From assembly GCA_963783445.1 (NCBI GenBank), contig CAWANP010000019.1, forward strand, positions 434,001 through 498,000: DNA of 64,000 nt. Reading direction: 5' to 3'. The position numbers and the translations under genes were made by a program. The notes under the pieces are model-generated. The model did no database searches, was not told the origin of the DNA, and saw nothing but the letters and a program-made list of their open reading frames with translations. Source of the stretch: CAWANP01 sp963783445 (lineage in GTDB: Bacteria; Chloroflexota; Anaerolineae; JAAYZQ01). Numbering within the stretch: the first letter of the stretch is position 1; each line of letters opens with the position of its first letter. This document shows positions 43,284 through 51,083 of this stretch, one piece after another.

Positions 43284-44258
43284 TCATGGCTCACCATCAC
43301 CTTTTTCCGAAACCCGGCTCAGGGCCAGCAGCGAGAGGAACTCAAAGGCCAGGTTGGCGGCAAGGATAGAGGTAATGTCGCCGTGGTCGTAGGGCGGGCA
43401 TACTTCTACCAGGTCAAAGCCCACGATGTTCAGACCCTGCAAGCCGCGTACCAGTTGCAGCATCTGGTAGCTGGACAGCCCGCCCACCTCGGGCGTGCCC
43501 GTACCCGGCGCAAAGGCAGGGTCGACGGCGTCGATGTCCAGCGAGACGTAGACAGGCCGGTCGCCAACTGTCGAGCGCAAGTTGCTCAACACTTCCGGGA
43601 TCCCCAGCTCGAATACCTGGCCGATGGTCATGACGCTTGCTCCCAGTTCTCTGGCGTCGGCCAGGTCTTCGGGACCACCCGTGGGGCCGCGAATGCCGAC
43701 CTGGACATAGGCGCTGCTGTCGATCAGGCCTTCCTCAATGGCTCTGCGGAAGGGTGTACCGTGGCTGTAAGGGTGGCCTTCGAACTCATCGGGCCAGGTG
43801 TCGGGATGCGAGTCAAAGTGAAGGACAGCCAGCGGGCCGTACCTGGCTGCGTGGGCGCGCAAGAGGGGTAGGGTGATGGAGTGGTCCCCACCCAGGGCGA
43901 CGACGGTCACATCCTCGGCCAGTATCCCCTGTACCTCCGCCGTGATCTGGTCCATCGTGGCCAAGATGTCGACGGGGATCGTCTTCACGTCGCCATAGTC
44001 CACCACCTTGAGCACTTGTGTGGGAAAGACACCCATCGCTTCGTTGTAGCCCCACAACAGCGACGATGACTCGCGGATGCGCCTGGGACCGAAGCGTGTG
44101 CCGCTGCGGTAGGTCGTACCGCTGTCGAAGGGGATGCCGGCGATGACGACATCGACCCCCTCCAGATCGCGGCTGGCAGGCAGCCGCATAAAGGTGGTGA
44201 TGCCGTGGTAGGGCTCCAGGTCGGAGCCGAAGGCAGGGTTGGCGTATCGTGTGTCCAT
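43284..44258 (-). CDS. Agmatinase/arginase family ureohydrolase
   Basis: A 324-residue dimanganese ureohydrolase. Metal-binding motifs are ALGGDHSI near residue 122, LHFDSHPD near 146 (the usual Asp-Ala-His-x-Asp with Ser for Ala), and SLDIDAVDPAFAPGTGTPE near 235, all complete. GIPFDSGTTYRSGTRFGP near residue 41 is typical of agmatinases and guanidinobutyrase-like enzymes rather than of arginase proper. It releases urea from a guanidino compound. The amidinotransferase-fold enzyme, ornithine-cyclodeaminase-like protein and saccharopine-dehydrogenase-like protein in this region suggest breakdown of basic amino acids. Exact substrate cannot be fixed. Confidence 0.87.
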   Translation of the reverse strand: MDTRYANPAFGSDLEPYHGITTFMRLPASRDLEGVDVVIAGIPFDSGTTYRSGTRFGPRRIRESSSLLWGYNEAMGVFPTQVLKVVDYGDVKTIPVDILATMDQITAEVQGILAEDVTVVALGGDHSITLPLLRAHAARYGPLAVLHFDSHPDTWPDEFEGHPYSHGTPFRRAIEEGLIDSSAYVQVGIRGPTGGPEDLADARELGASVMTIGQVFELGIPEVLSNLRSTVGDRPVYVSLDIDAVDPAFAPGTGTPEVGGLSSYQMLQLVRGLQGLNIVGFDLVEVCPPYDHGDITSILAANLAFEFLSLLALSRVSEKGDGEP

Positions 44259-44304
44259 ACAGGTCCTCAGTGCTAAAGTAAGGGCGGCTTGCTCGCTGCC
44301 AGCG

Positions 44305-45732
44305 CTATCTCACCAGTGCCAGTGCTGGCTGCTCCACCAGTTTTTTCACCCGTTCCAGGAAGCGGGCGGCGGGCGCGCCGTCGATGGCGCGGTGGTCGTA
44401 GGTCAGGCTCAGGGTCACGGTCTGGCGCAAACACAGCTCGCCCTCGAACACGGCCGGGCGGGCGGCGATGCGTCCCAGACCCAGGATGGCGCACTCGGGC
44501 AGGTTGATGATGGGCGTTGAGGCTTCTACATCGAAACTGCCCATGTTGGACAGAGTAAAGGTGCCGCCGCTGACGTCGTCGGGCAGCAGGCCCCCCTCCC
44601 TCGCCCGTTGCACCAGATCCTGGCTAGCTCGGGCCACATCCTCGAGGAGCATTTCCTGTATTCCCCTGACCACGGGCACGATCAGGCCCCTCTTGGTATC
44701 TACGGCTAGCCCGATGTTGATCTCCGCCAGATAGTGGATCTCCTCGCCCACCAGGTGGGCGTTCATGTAGGGGTACTCGCGCAGAGCCTTGGCCAGGATC
44801 ACCAGCAGCAGATCGCTGTAGGAGGGCGTCAAGCCCACAGACGATGACCTCTCCTTGCGCAGCCCTTCGCGCAGCCGGACAAGGTCCGTAGCGTCCGCCT
44901 GCGTCATCGTCGTCACGGCCGCTGCGGTGTGGGCACTGGCGGACATGCGCCGGGCGATCACGCCCCGTACGCCCGACAGCGGGACGACGTCTCCAGCGGC
45001 CAGCCCGGCCGCCGCAGGCGTGGGCGAACGGGCTGGCCGCGCTTCTACGGGCTCAGGGCCGGTTTCGGGGCTGGCGCCAGCGTCCGCGAGTACCCGCTCC
45101 ACGTCGCCGGCCATCACTCTTCCGCCCTTTCCGGTGCCCTCGACTGTGGCCAGATCCAGCCCGGCCGCTTGGGCCAGGCGGCGGGCCCGGGGCGATGCCT
45201 TTACCTTGGACTTGGGCTGCGCTGGCAGATCTGGCCGTGATGTCCTGGCCTCCACATCAGGGATGGCCAGGCTGCTACTATCCGTCGCCTGAGGCTGCAC
45301 GTCAGCCAGCGCCTGCTCCACATCTTTTGTAGTCACGCGGCCACCGGGACCGGAACCCTCGATCGTGGCCAAGTCCAGCCCGGCCTGTTCGGCCAGCCTG
45401 CGGGCGACGGGGGTGGCTCTTGCCCTGGGCTTGGTTCCGGCCTGGATCTCGTTCTGCTGCTCTCCGGGCTGGGACGGGACGGGCTCCTCCTCTCCACCCA
45501 GAAAGATCAGGCCAATCGTGGTTCCGGTGGGTACCGTCGTGCCGGCCGAAACCAGGATCTGGCCCAAGATGCCGCTCTCTGGCGCTTCAGCTTCGAGGGT
45601 GATCTTGTCGCTCTCCAATAGAAAGAGAGGTTCCGCCTTCTCTACAGCGTCCCCCTGGGCCTTGAGCCACTCCACGATCGTTCCCTCTTCCATGGTCAAG
45701 CCCAGCTTGGGCATCTGAATTTCAACAGGCAT
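44305..45732 (-). CDS. Second 2-oxoacid dehydrogenase E2 with two subunit-binding domains, orphan
   Basis: A 475-residue dihydrolipoyl acyltransferase. The lipoyl domain has Lys43 in LESDKITLEAEA; two subunit-binding domains follow, RRLAEQAGLDLATIEGSGPG near residues 110-140 and RRLAQAAGLDLATVEGTGKG near 180-212, and the catalytic domain ends YDHRAIDGAPAARF. The two binding domains resemble each other closely, suggesting internal duplication. There is no E1 or E3 beside it; arginase-like and SDR genes flank it, so it may recruit E1/E3 from the 13634-18640 operon or have partners elsewhere. Two acetoin-reductase-like SDRs upstream suggest acetoin metabolism, but this is inference. Confidence 0.87.
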   Translation of the reverse strand: MPVEIQMPKLGLTMEEGTIVEWLKAQGDAVEKAEPLFLLESDKITLEAEAPESGILGQILVSAGTTVPTGTTIGLIFLGGEEEPVPSQPGEQQNEIQAGTKPRARATPVARRLAEQAGLDLATIEGSGPGGRVTTKDVEQALADVQPQATDSSSLAIPDVEARTSRPDLPAQPKSKVKASPRARRLAQAAGLDLATVEGTGKGGRVMAGDVERVLADAGASPETGPEPVEARPARSPTPAAAGLAAGDVVPLSGVRGVIARRMSASAHTAAAVTTMTQADATDLVRLREGLRKERSSSVGLTPSYSDLLLVILAKALREYPYMNAHLVGEEIHYLAEINIGLAVDTKRGLIVPVVRGIQEMLLEDVARASQDLVQRAREGGLLPDDVSGGTFTLSNMGSFDVEASTPIINLPECAILGLGRIAARPAVFEGELCLRQTVTLSLTYDHRAIDGAPAARFLERVKKLVEQPALALVR

Positions 45733-45790
45733 GCAGTGCAGCTCCTTAGTGGGGCGGCCAGTGCAGGTGAGGGCCGCATTCCAGGCAATG

Positions 45791-46567
45791 CTAGTACAGT
45801 ACCAGACCGCCATCCGGGTTGATCGCCTGGCCCACAATGTAACTGGCGTCCTCGGAGGCGAGAAAGGCTGCGACGGCGGCCACGTCGTCCGGCTCGCCGA
45901 TGTAGCCCAGGGGTACCTCTTGGGCTGTCTTTTCAAGATGGGTGCCTGGCTCCCAACCTTGTTCAGCGCAGATGCGCGCGTCCACGCTCTCAAGCATGGG
46001 GGTCAGGATATTGCCGGGACAGATGGCGTTGACGCGGATGCCGTGGGGCGCCAGCTCGACGGCCAGTGAGCGTGTCAGCCCCAGGACGCCGGCCTTGGTG
46101 CCGCAGTAGCCGGCTTCCTCGGGAAATGCGATCTTGCCGGCGATGGACGAGATGTTGATGATGCTGCCCGCTCCCCGCTCCATCATGGGCCGGGCCACTG
46201 CCTGGCAGCAGAGGAACATGCCGGTCAGGTTCACGGCCAGGATGCGTTCCCACTTGACCAGGTCGGGCGGGTCGGCGATGTTGTGGACATAAAAGATTCC
46301 AGCGTTGTTGACCCAGACGTCAATCCGGCCCCAGGCGTCCAGGATCTGGTTGACGGCGGTCTGGACGCTGTCACCATCGGCCACGTCGAGGTGTAGAGCC
46401 ATGGCGGAGTCTTCCGATCCCAACTCAGCGGCTACGGCCTGCGCGCCCTCAAAATCCAGGTCCAGCACCGCTACCTGCGCCCCCTCGCGGGCGAAACGGC
46501 GCAGAATGCCCAGGCCGATGCCTCTGGCCCCGCCGGTCACGGCGACCACCTGTCCCTCGAATCTCAT
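45791..46567 (-). CDS. Short-chain dehydrogenase/reductase (SDR)
   Basis: A 258-residue classical SDR. Cofactor motif VTGGARGIGLGI near residue 9, Asp-containing VAVLDLDFEG suggesting NAD preference, VNNAG near 87, the serine in INISSIAGK near 137 and Tyr-Lys in GYCGTKAG near 151. The C-terminus is GQAINPDGGLVLY. It resembles polyol and 2,3-butanediol/acetoin dehydrogenases. ATG 46567 lies ten bases after the next SDR's stop, and 58 bases precede the orphan E2, so all three probably share a transcript. Confidence 0.85.
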   Translation of the reverse strand: MRFEGQVVAVTGGARGIGLGILRRFAREGAQVAVLDLDFEGAQAVAAELGSEDSAMALHLDVADGDSVQTAVNQILDAWGRIDVWVNNAGIFYVHNIADPPDLVKWERILAVNLTGMFLCCQAVARPMMERGAGSIINISSIAGKIAFPEEAGYCGTKAGVLGLTRSLAVELAPHGIRVNAICPGNILTPMLESVDARICAEQGWEPGTHLEKTAQEVPLGYIGEPDDVAAVAAFLASEDASYIVGQAINPDGGLVLY

Positions 46568-46577
46568 AGAATCCTCC

Positions 46578-47366
46578 CTACAGGACCATGCCGCCGTCGA
46601 TGCTGATGGCCTGGCCCGTGATGTAGCGCGCATCGTCTGAGGCCAAAAAGGCCACGGGACCTGCGATCTCGTCGGGCGCTGCCAGCCGCCCCAGGGGACA
46701 GTCGCCGGCCCGTTGGCGCAGCCACTCGTCGGCGGACAGTCGCTCCCGCGGTCCGGCCGCGGATGCCACCTGGCGTACCATGTCAGTTTCTGTATTGCCG
46801 GGACAGACGGCGTTGACGGTGACGCTAAAGGGCGCCATGTCCAGGGCCACCGTGCGGGTCAGCCCGATGACAGCCGACTTGCTGGCCGAGTACGCGGCCG
46901 TCGCCGGCCAGGAGGTCTTGCCAGCCATGGAGCTTATATTGATGATCCGACCCGAGCGCTGTTGGCGCATGACGGGCGCCACCGCCCCGCAGCCCAGGAA
47001 TACCCCCGTAAAGTTCGTGTCCAGCGTCTGGTTCCAGGCCTCCAGGGGCACCTCCAGCACCGGGCTGCCGGTATAAACGCCAGCATTGTTGACCCAGACG
47101 TCGATGCGGCCCCAGGCGCCCAGGATCTGGGCCACGGCGGCGGACACCTGGTCTTTTTTGCGCACGTCGCACTGGATGGCCAGCGCTTTCCCCCCCAGTT
47201 CCTCGACCTGGCGGGCTGTGGCCTGTGCCTCGGCGGACAGGATGTCGAGCACCGCGACCCGCGCGCCTTCACGGGCAAAGCGCAGCGCGCAGGCCCGGCC
47301 GATGCCCCTGGCTCCGCCGGTGATGGTGGCTACTTTGCCTTCGAATCGATGTTGGTCTTGGTTCAT
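46578..47366 (-). CDS. Short-chain dehydrogenase/reductase (SDR)
   Basis: A 262-residue SDR closely related to its downstream neighbour. ITGGARGIGRACALRFA gives the nucleotide site, AVLDILSAEA the NAD-type acidic end, WVNNAGVYTG the structural Asn, ISSMAGKTSW the catalytic Ser and AYSASKSAVIG the Tyr-Lys pair. The ending GQAISIDGGMVL is standard. The two tandem SDRs likely arose by duplication and may act on successive or stereoisomeric alcohols. ATG 47366 is chosen because the longer frame, to 47684, runs through intergenic repeats. Confidence 0.85.
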   Translation of the reverse strand: MNQDQHRFEGKVATITGGARGIGRACALRFAREGARVAVLDILSAEAQATARQVEELGGKALAIQCDVRKKDQVSAAVAQILGAWGRIDVWVNNAGVYTGSPVLEVPLEAWNQTLDTNFTGVFLGCGAVAPVMRQQRSGRIINISSMAGKTSWPATAAYSASKSAVIGLTRTVALDMAPFSVTVNAVCPGNTETDMVRQVASAAGPRERLSADEWLRQRAGDCPLGRLAAPDEIAGPVAFLASDDARYITGQAISIDGGMVL

Positions 47367-47430
47367 TGTCTTCCTCGCGAGTTCATCCATGGCGCACGGC
47401 GTCACGCCTATCGGAGCCGACATCACCAAA

Positions 47431-47491
47431 CTGTCATTGCGACGAGCGGAGCGAGAGCCTGTCCCGAGCATTCCGAGGGAAAGCAATCCCC
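47431..47491. repeat. Palindromic intergenic repeat, family A (partial copy)
   Basis: CTGTCATTGCGA at 47431 repeats the end of the 19329-19460 element, and 47456-47491 is 30/36 identical to the inverse complement of 19387-19422. It is about half the length of the first copy. Confidence 0.6.
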
Positions 47492-47537
47492 ACTTATGAT
47501 CGGGAGGAGACTGCTGGGGCGCTGGCGCCCGTACCAT

Positions 47538-47595
47538 GGACAAGATGCCATCTTGTCCTACAGCGGCTCCTGGCAGGGCAAGTTGGTAACTTGCC
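47538..47595. repeat. Pair of perfect short palindromes
   Basis: GGACAAGATG (47538-47547) and CATCTTGTCC (47549-47558) are perfect inverse complements around a single C; 19 bases on, GGCAAGTT (47577-47584) and AACTTGCC (47588-47595) form a second perfect hairpin. They lie between the truncated amidohydrolase and the SDR pair. Confidence 0.6.
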
Positions 47596-47626
47596 AGGAT
47601 CAGTGAACCCCTACATCCTGTCCCTA

Positions 47627-47941
47627 CTAGCGATTGGGCAGTGTGTCGGCCCGTTGGTCCAAGACAACGGCAGCCTCCTGGCACTCGCGCAGCAGGGCCT
47701 CTTCGTCTACGGTGGTGATCTCACCGGCTTTCAACACGATCTGCCCGGCCAGCACGGTCGTCACCGCCCCCTCCGTGCCCGCCGAGTGCACCAGGCTGGC
47801 TATGGGATCCAGGACCGGCACCGACCTGGCACAGCCAGGATCGTACCCGAACAGGTCGGCCTGCTTGCCGGGCTCCAGTGAGCCCAGGTGCTTGCCCTGG
47901 CCGATGGCCCGCGTCAGATCCAGCCAGCCTCGTACCACTCT
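47627..47941 (-). pseudogene. C-terminal remnant of an amidohydrolase
   Basis: About 95 codons match the C-terminal end of metal-dependent amidohydrolases of the cytosine/guanine/S-adenosylhomocysteine deaminase type: IGQGKHLGSLEPGKQADLFG, then DPIASLVHSAG and TTVLAGQIVLKAG. The metal-binding N-terminal 300 residues are missing. Upstream in this frame lies instead the unrelated ChW gene in another frame. A deletion joining the two, possibly through the nearby repeats, is the simplest explanation. It cannot encode a working enzyme. Confidence 0.7.
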
Positions 47942-48359
47942 AGAGGTCTGGTTCCATTCGGATGCGGATGGCCTCGATGCGGCGGTTTTCGCCCGGCGTG
48001 CCTGCCGCCTGGCCGTCGGAGACCCAGTCCATCCAGCCCACATCCTGGACGTGGACCTGGTACCAGACGTGGAACCCGGGTGGCACGTTGCCCGCCAGGC
48101 TGATGTGGATGCCCTCCAGGGCACGGTCCTGGCCGGTCGTCCCGGCTTCTGCGCCATCGGATACCCATTGCATCCAGCCCAGGCCCCGGGCAAATACCTG
48201 GTAGGTGACGTACAGTCCCTGGGGAACGCCTTCGCCCCGGACCCTGACGGTGATGGCTTCGACGCGCCGGCCTTCGCCGGTGGTACCAGCCACCTCGCCA
48301 TCGCTCGATTTCTTCATCCAGCCGTGACCGGCCACGTGCACGCGATAGTTGATCCTCAC
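47940..48359 (-). CDS. Protein of three ChW repeats
   Basis: A 139-residue protein consisting almost entirely of three clostridial hydrophobic-with-conserved-W (ChW) repeats, each with a G-W-x-x-W/K-x-S-D-G core and an A-G-T-x-G-x-x-R-x-E-A-I end: GHGWMKKSSDGEVAGTTG, GLGWMQWVSDGAEAGTTG and VGWMDWVSDGQAAGTPG. In other bacteria such repeats occur on exported proteins, often binding macromolecules. Here no signal peptide is present. GTG 48359 follows AGGAGGA, and a promoter is at 48437-48464. Its stop abuts the amidohydrolase remnant, so a longer parent protein may have been truncated. Confidence 0.78.
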   Translation of the reverse strand: MRINYRVHVAGHGWMKKSSDGEVAGTTGEGRRVEAITVRVRGEGVPQGLYVTYQVFARGLGWMQWVSDGAEAGTTGQDRALEGIHISLAGNVPPGFHVWYQVHVQDVGWMDWVSDGQAAGTPGENRRIEAIRIRMEPDL

Positions 48360-48436
48360 AAGTCCTCCTGTGTCATACAGATGGTGGGGCGGTCCCCGGC
48401 GCAAGTCAGGCTATCTGTCTGATGCCGCCCGGGACC

Positions 48437-48464
48437 ATTATACTATAGGGCGGCCGCAGTGCAA
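48437..48464 (-). promoter_or_regulatory. Candidate promoter for the ChW gene
   Basis: Minus-strand TTGCAC (48464-48459), 16 bases, and a perfect TATAAT (48442-48437), about 70 bases before the GTG start. Confidence 0.45.
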
Positions 48465-48527
48465 AGTGCGGTCCAGGCATCGAGTTCCCTTGGGGCCAAG
48501 CGTACTTCCGTGGATGAGATCCAGGAG

Positions 48528-48556
48528 TTGCCTTGGATCCAAAACGCAGGTACAAT
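48528..48556 (+). promoter_or_regulatory. Promoter for the binding-protein-like gene at 48630
   Basis: TTGCCT (48528-48533), 17-base spacer, TACAAT (48551-48556); the predicted start lies about 67 bases before the ATG, and GGGAGG precedes that ATG. Confidence 0.55.
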
Positions 48557-48629
48557 GGCCCGTGCTCAGACTATCAGACGGCTTTTTGGCGAATAGAAGC
48601 AAATGACCTCAGAGGGAGGAACCACAAGC

Positions 48630-49602
48630 ATGCTCGAGATCAATCTTGTTACCAGAAGTTACGATCAACTGATGCCGTTGGCTTGCGGTGATGTGGTCGC
48701 GGAGGGCATTGACCTGCAACTGGATCGAAGAACTCCAATACAGCAGTTCATGGTCGATCCCGCCTACCAGGCTGGTGAGATGTCTTTCAGCCAGTACCTG
48801 ATTCGCACGTCCCAGGGCGAGCAGGATTTTGTTGGGCTGCCCCTGTTTGTGATGCGAGGCTTTCGCCACCGCTGTTTCTTTGTCCTGCGCAACAGCGGCC
48901 TTCAGTCTCTCAAGGATCTCGCCGGCAAGCGTGTGGGAACAAACGGTTGGCCGGACAGTGGGAATACCTGGAGCCGGGCGGCCTTGCGCGAGCAGGGGGT
49001 GGGGATAGACGAGATCGAGTGGTGGGTCGGGCCGGCCGATGATCCAGCCTACGACTCGCTGGGCCACCGGCCGCGGTTGACGCTGCCCTCGAATGTCTAC
49101 TATGCGGCCGCCGGGCAGACGCTGCAGGATATGCTGCTTGACGGTGAACTCGACGCCATGATGTGCCCCTGGCCGCCCAGAGCATTCCATGAGCCTGGTA
49201 GCCAGATCGTGCGTCTCATGCCCAACTTCCGCCAGGTTGAGCAAGAATATGCGCGCCGGCTCGGCTTCTATCCGGCCCACCACATCATTGCCCTGCGCCG
49301 GCAGGTCCTTGAGCAGGAGCCGTGGGTGGCGCGCAGCCTGTATCAGGCCTTTGAGCAGTCGCGGATCCAGGCGCAAGAGAATCGCCGCTTCCTGGCCGAT
49401 ACCACGCCCTGGCTCCTGGCTGACATTGAAGAAGCTTGCCGAGGTGCTGGGCGCCGACTGGCAGGCCAATGGTGTCGAGCCCAACCTGCCCATGATTGAG
49501 ACCATGTGCCGGGAAGAGCTGGCGCAGGGCCTGATCGCGCAACCGTTGGACAGCAGAGTGGTGTTCGCCGAGTTCGAGGGCATCGTGAAAGATGTGTCCT
49601 AG
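48630..49602 (+). CDS. 4,5-dihydroxyphthalate decarboxylase-like / periplasmic-binding-fold protein (one frameshift)
   Basis: A protein of about 324 residues with the type 2 periplasmic-binding fold seen in 4,5-dihydroxyphthalate decarboxylases and NMT1/TauA-like binding proteins. LEINLVTRSYDQLMPLACGD opens it; SLKDLAGKRVGTNGWPDSGN near residue 95 and the DGELDAMMCPWPP segment near 178 are typical. No signal peptide is present, favouring an enzyme over a transport protein. One extra base near 49432 shifts the frame before LAEVLGADWQANGVEPN. It is followed by a formamidase-type gene on the same strand, so it may decarboxylate an aromatic or amide-containing acid. Confidence 0.72.
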
Positions 49603-49645
49603 TGGGTCACTTGGCGCGAGCCTTGCCATTCTGCGCCGGACGTCT

Positions 49646-49734
49646 GGACCGCGAAATGCGCGAAAGGTACGAAAGACACGATAGGTGCGGGGTCTTTTCG
49701 TGCTTTTCGCGCCGTTTCGCGGCCTTCGTGGTCC
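49646..49734. repeat. Imperfect 89-bp hairpin repeat, family D
   Basis: The left arm from GGACCGCGAAATGCGCGAAA (49646-49665) is the imperfect inverse complement of the right arm ending CGCGGCCTTCGTGGTCC (49718-49734). Both arms repeat the motif CGCGAAA and ACGAAAGA. It fills the gap before the formamidase gene. Confidence 0.6.
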
Positions 49735-49811
49735 AAGTGGCTCCCCGTCGCAGCGGATCAGTCAATGGCCAATTCTGTGTCAAACGACCCACTAGCCGGA
49801 GGATTTGAACA

Positions 49812-50786
49812 ATGACAGAAGGAGAAACTGTCCGCGTTGGTCTTGGGCGTTGGTCGCGGGATTTTGATCCCAAACTCCCACCGGCCGCCTTTGCGCGGCC
49901 AGGAGACAAGATCGTTGTTCAGACCTATTGCTGCTCGAAGGGGAGCGTCAAGCGCAGCGTCAGTACCGCTGCGGAGACCTTCTACAGCGAGCTGGCATAC
50001 ACACCGGGTATGCCAGTCACCGGCCCCATCGACATCGATGGGGCGCAGGTTGGCGATGTGCTGAGAGTCGACGTGCTCGACATCCAAACTGCCGATGAGG
50101 GCTGGACTATGGCCCTGAAGGGGCGAGGGGCCATCGGGCATCGGATCGAGACGGGCGAGAGCCGCCTTCTGCCCATTGAGGCCGGCGAGGTCGTCTTTCT
50201 GGACCGCGTCCGCCTGCCGGCCCGCCCCATGATTGGCAGCATTGGCACCACCCCGGCCGCTGGGCCGTGGCTTGCCGGCAACCCCGGTCCTCACGGGGGC
50301 AATATGGACTGCAAGCTGCTGGGCGCTGGGACGACGATCTTTTTGCCGGTCCTTGTTCCTGGGGCTCAACTCGCCCTTGGCGACCTGCACGCTGTCCAGG
50401 GGGATGGCGAGACCGGCTGTGCCGGCGCCGAGATCGCCGGGGAGGTGACCCTGCGGGTTCGCCTGCTGCGCGGCATCGAGCTGCCACTGCCCCTTCTGGA
50501 GACCCCGGATCTGCTTGTTACCATCCATACGGTCCAGGACCTCCGCGAGGCCGCCAGCGGCGCCACCGAGCGGATGGCCGGCTTTCTGGCCGAGCAGTCT
50601 GGTCTGTCGCTGGCTGAGGCAGCGATGCTGCTGAGCCTGGCAGGGGACCTGTCCATCTGCCAGATCGTGAACCCTACCATGACCTGCCGGATGGAAGTCC
50701 CCAAGGCGGTCCTGTCCCAGCTGGGCATCGATCTCACGTCCCTTTGGCAGCAGTGGGAGGTACAGACCGGGCCGGCTGGCCAATAG
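49812..50786 (+). CDS. Acetamidase/formamidase family protein
   Basis: A 324-residue FmdA/AmdA-type amidase. The family hallmark NPGPHGGNMDCKLL lies near residue 157 and LALGDLHAVQGDGETGCAG near 193, both carrying the conserved metal and catalytic residues; the beta-rich ending VPKAVLSQLGIDL is also usual. It would release ammonia from formamide, acetamide or a related short amide in the cytoplasm. Homologues are normally 300-410 residues. It follows the decarboxylase-like gene after a hairpin repeat, and precedes the methyltransferase locus by about 300 bases without recognised features. Confidence 0.85.
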   Translation: MTEGETVRVGLGRWSRDFDPKLPPAAFARPGDKIVVQTYCCSKGSVKRSVSTAAETFYSELAYTPGMPVTGPIDIDGAQVGDVLRVDVLDIQTADEGWTMALKGRGAIGHRIETGESRLLPIEAGEVVFLDRVRLPARPMIGSIGTTPAAGPWLAGNPGPHGGNMDCKLLGAGTTIFLPVLVPGAQLALGDLHAVQGDGETGCAGAEIAGEVTLRVRLLRGIELPLPLLETPDLLVTIHTVQDLREAASGATERMAGFLAEQSGLSLAEAAMLLSLAGDLSICQIVNPTMTCRMEVPKAVLSQLGIDLTSLWQQWEVQTGPAGQ

Positions 50787-51083
50787 GCTGACTGTGCAAC
50801 TGGGCTCGGCAGCCATGTGGACAGGTGCAGGGAGTCCTGTACCTCAGGAGGCTGCGGATAGATGTGGTTCTGTTACTGTATTGCCGTGAAATTGGACAGC
50901 ATGCCGCCATTGTTGTACACTTGATGGCACTACCGACGCCAGGATGACGGTTTCTTCCATGGTTGCCGTCTCCTGGCTGGGGGCAGAGATCGAGGGGGAG
51001 TGCGGGACTATGTTGTTGCCCGCAGCAAGCCTGGCCGAGCCAAGGTCTTGGTAGGCGACACCGAATATGGGTGAAGGGAAGAT

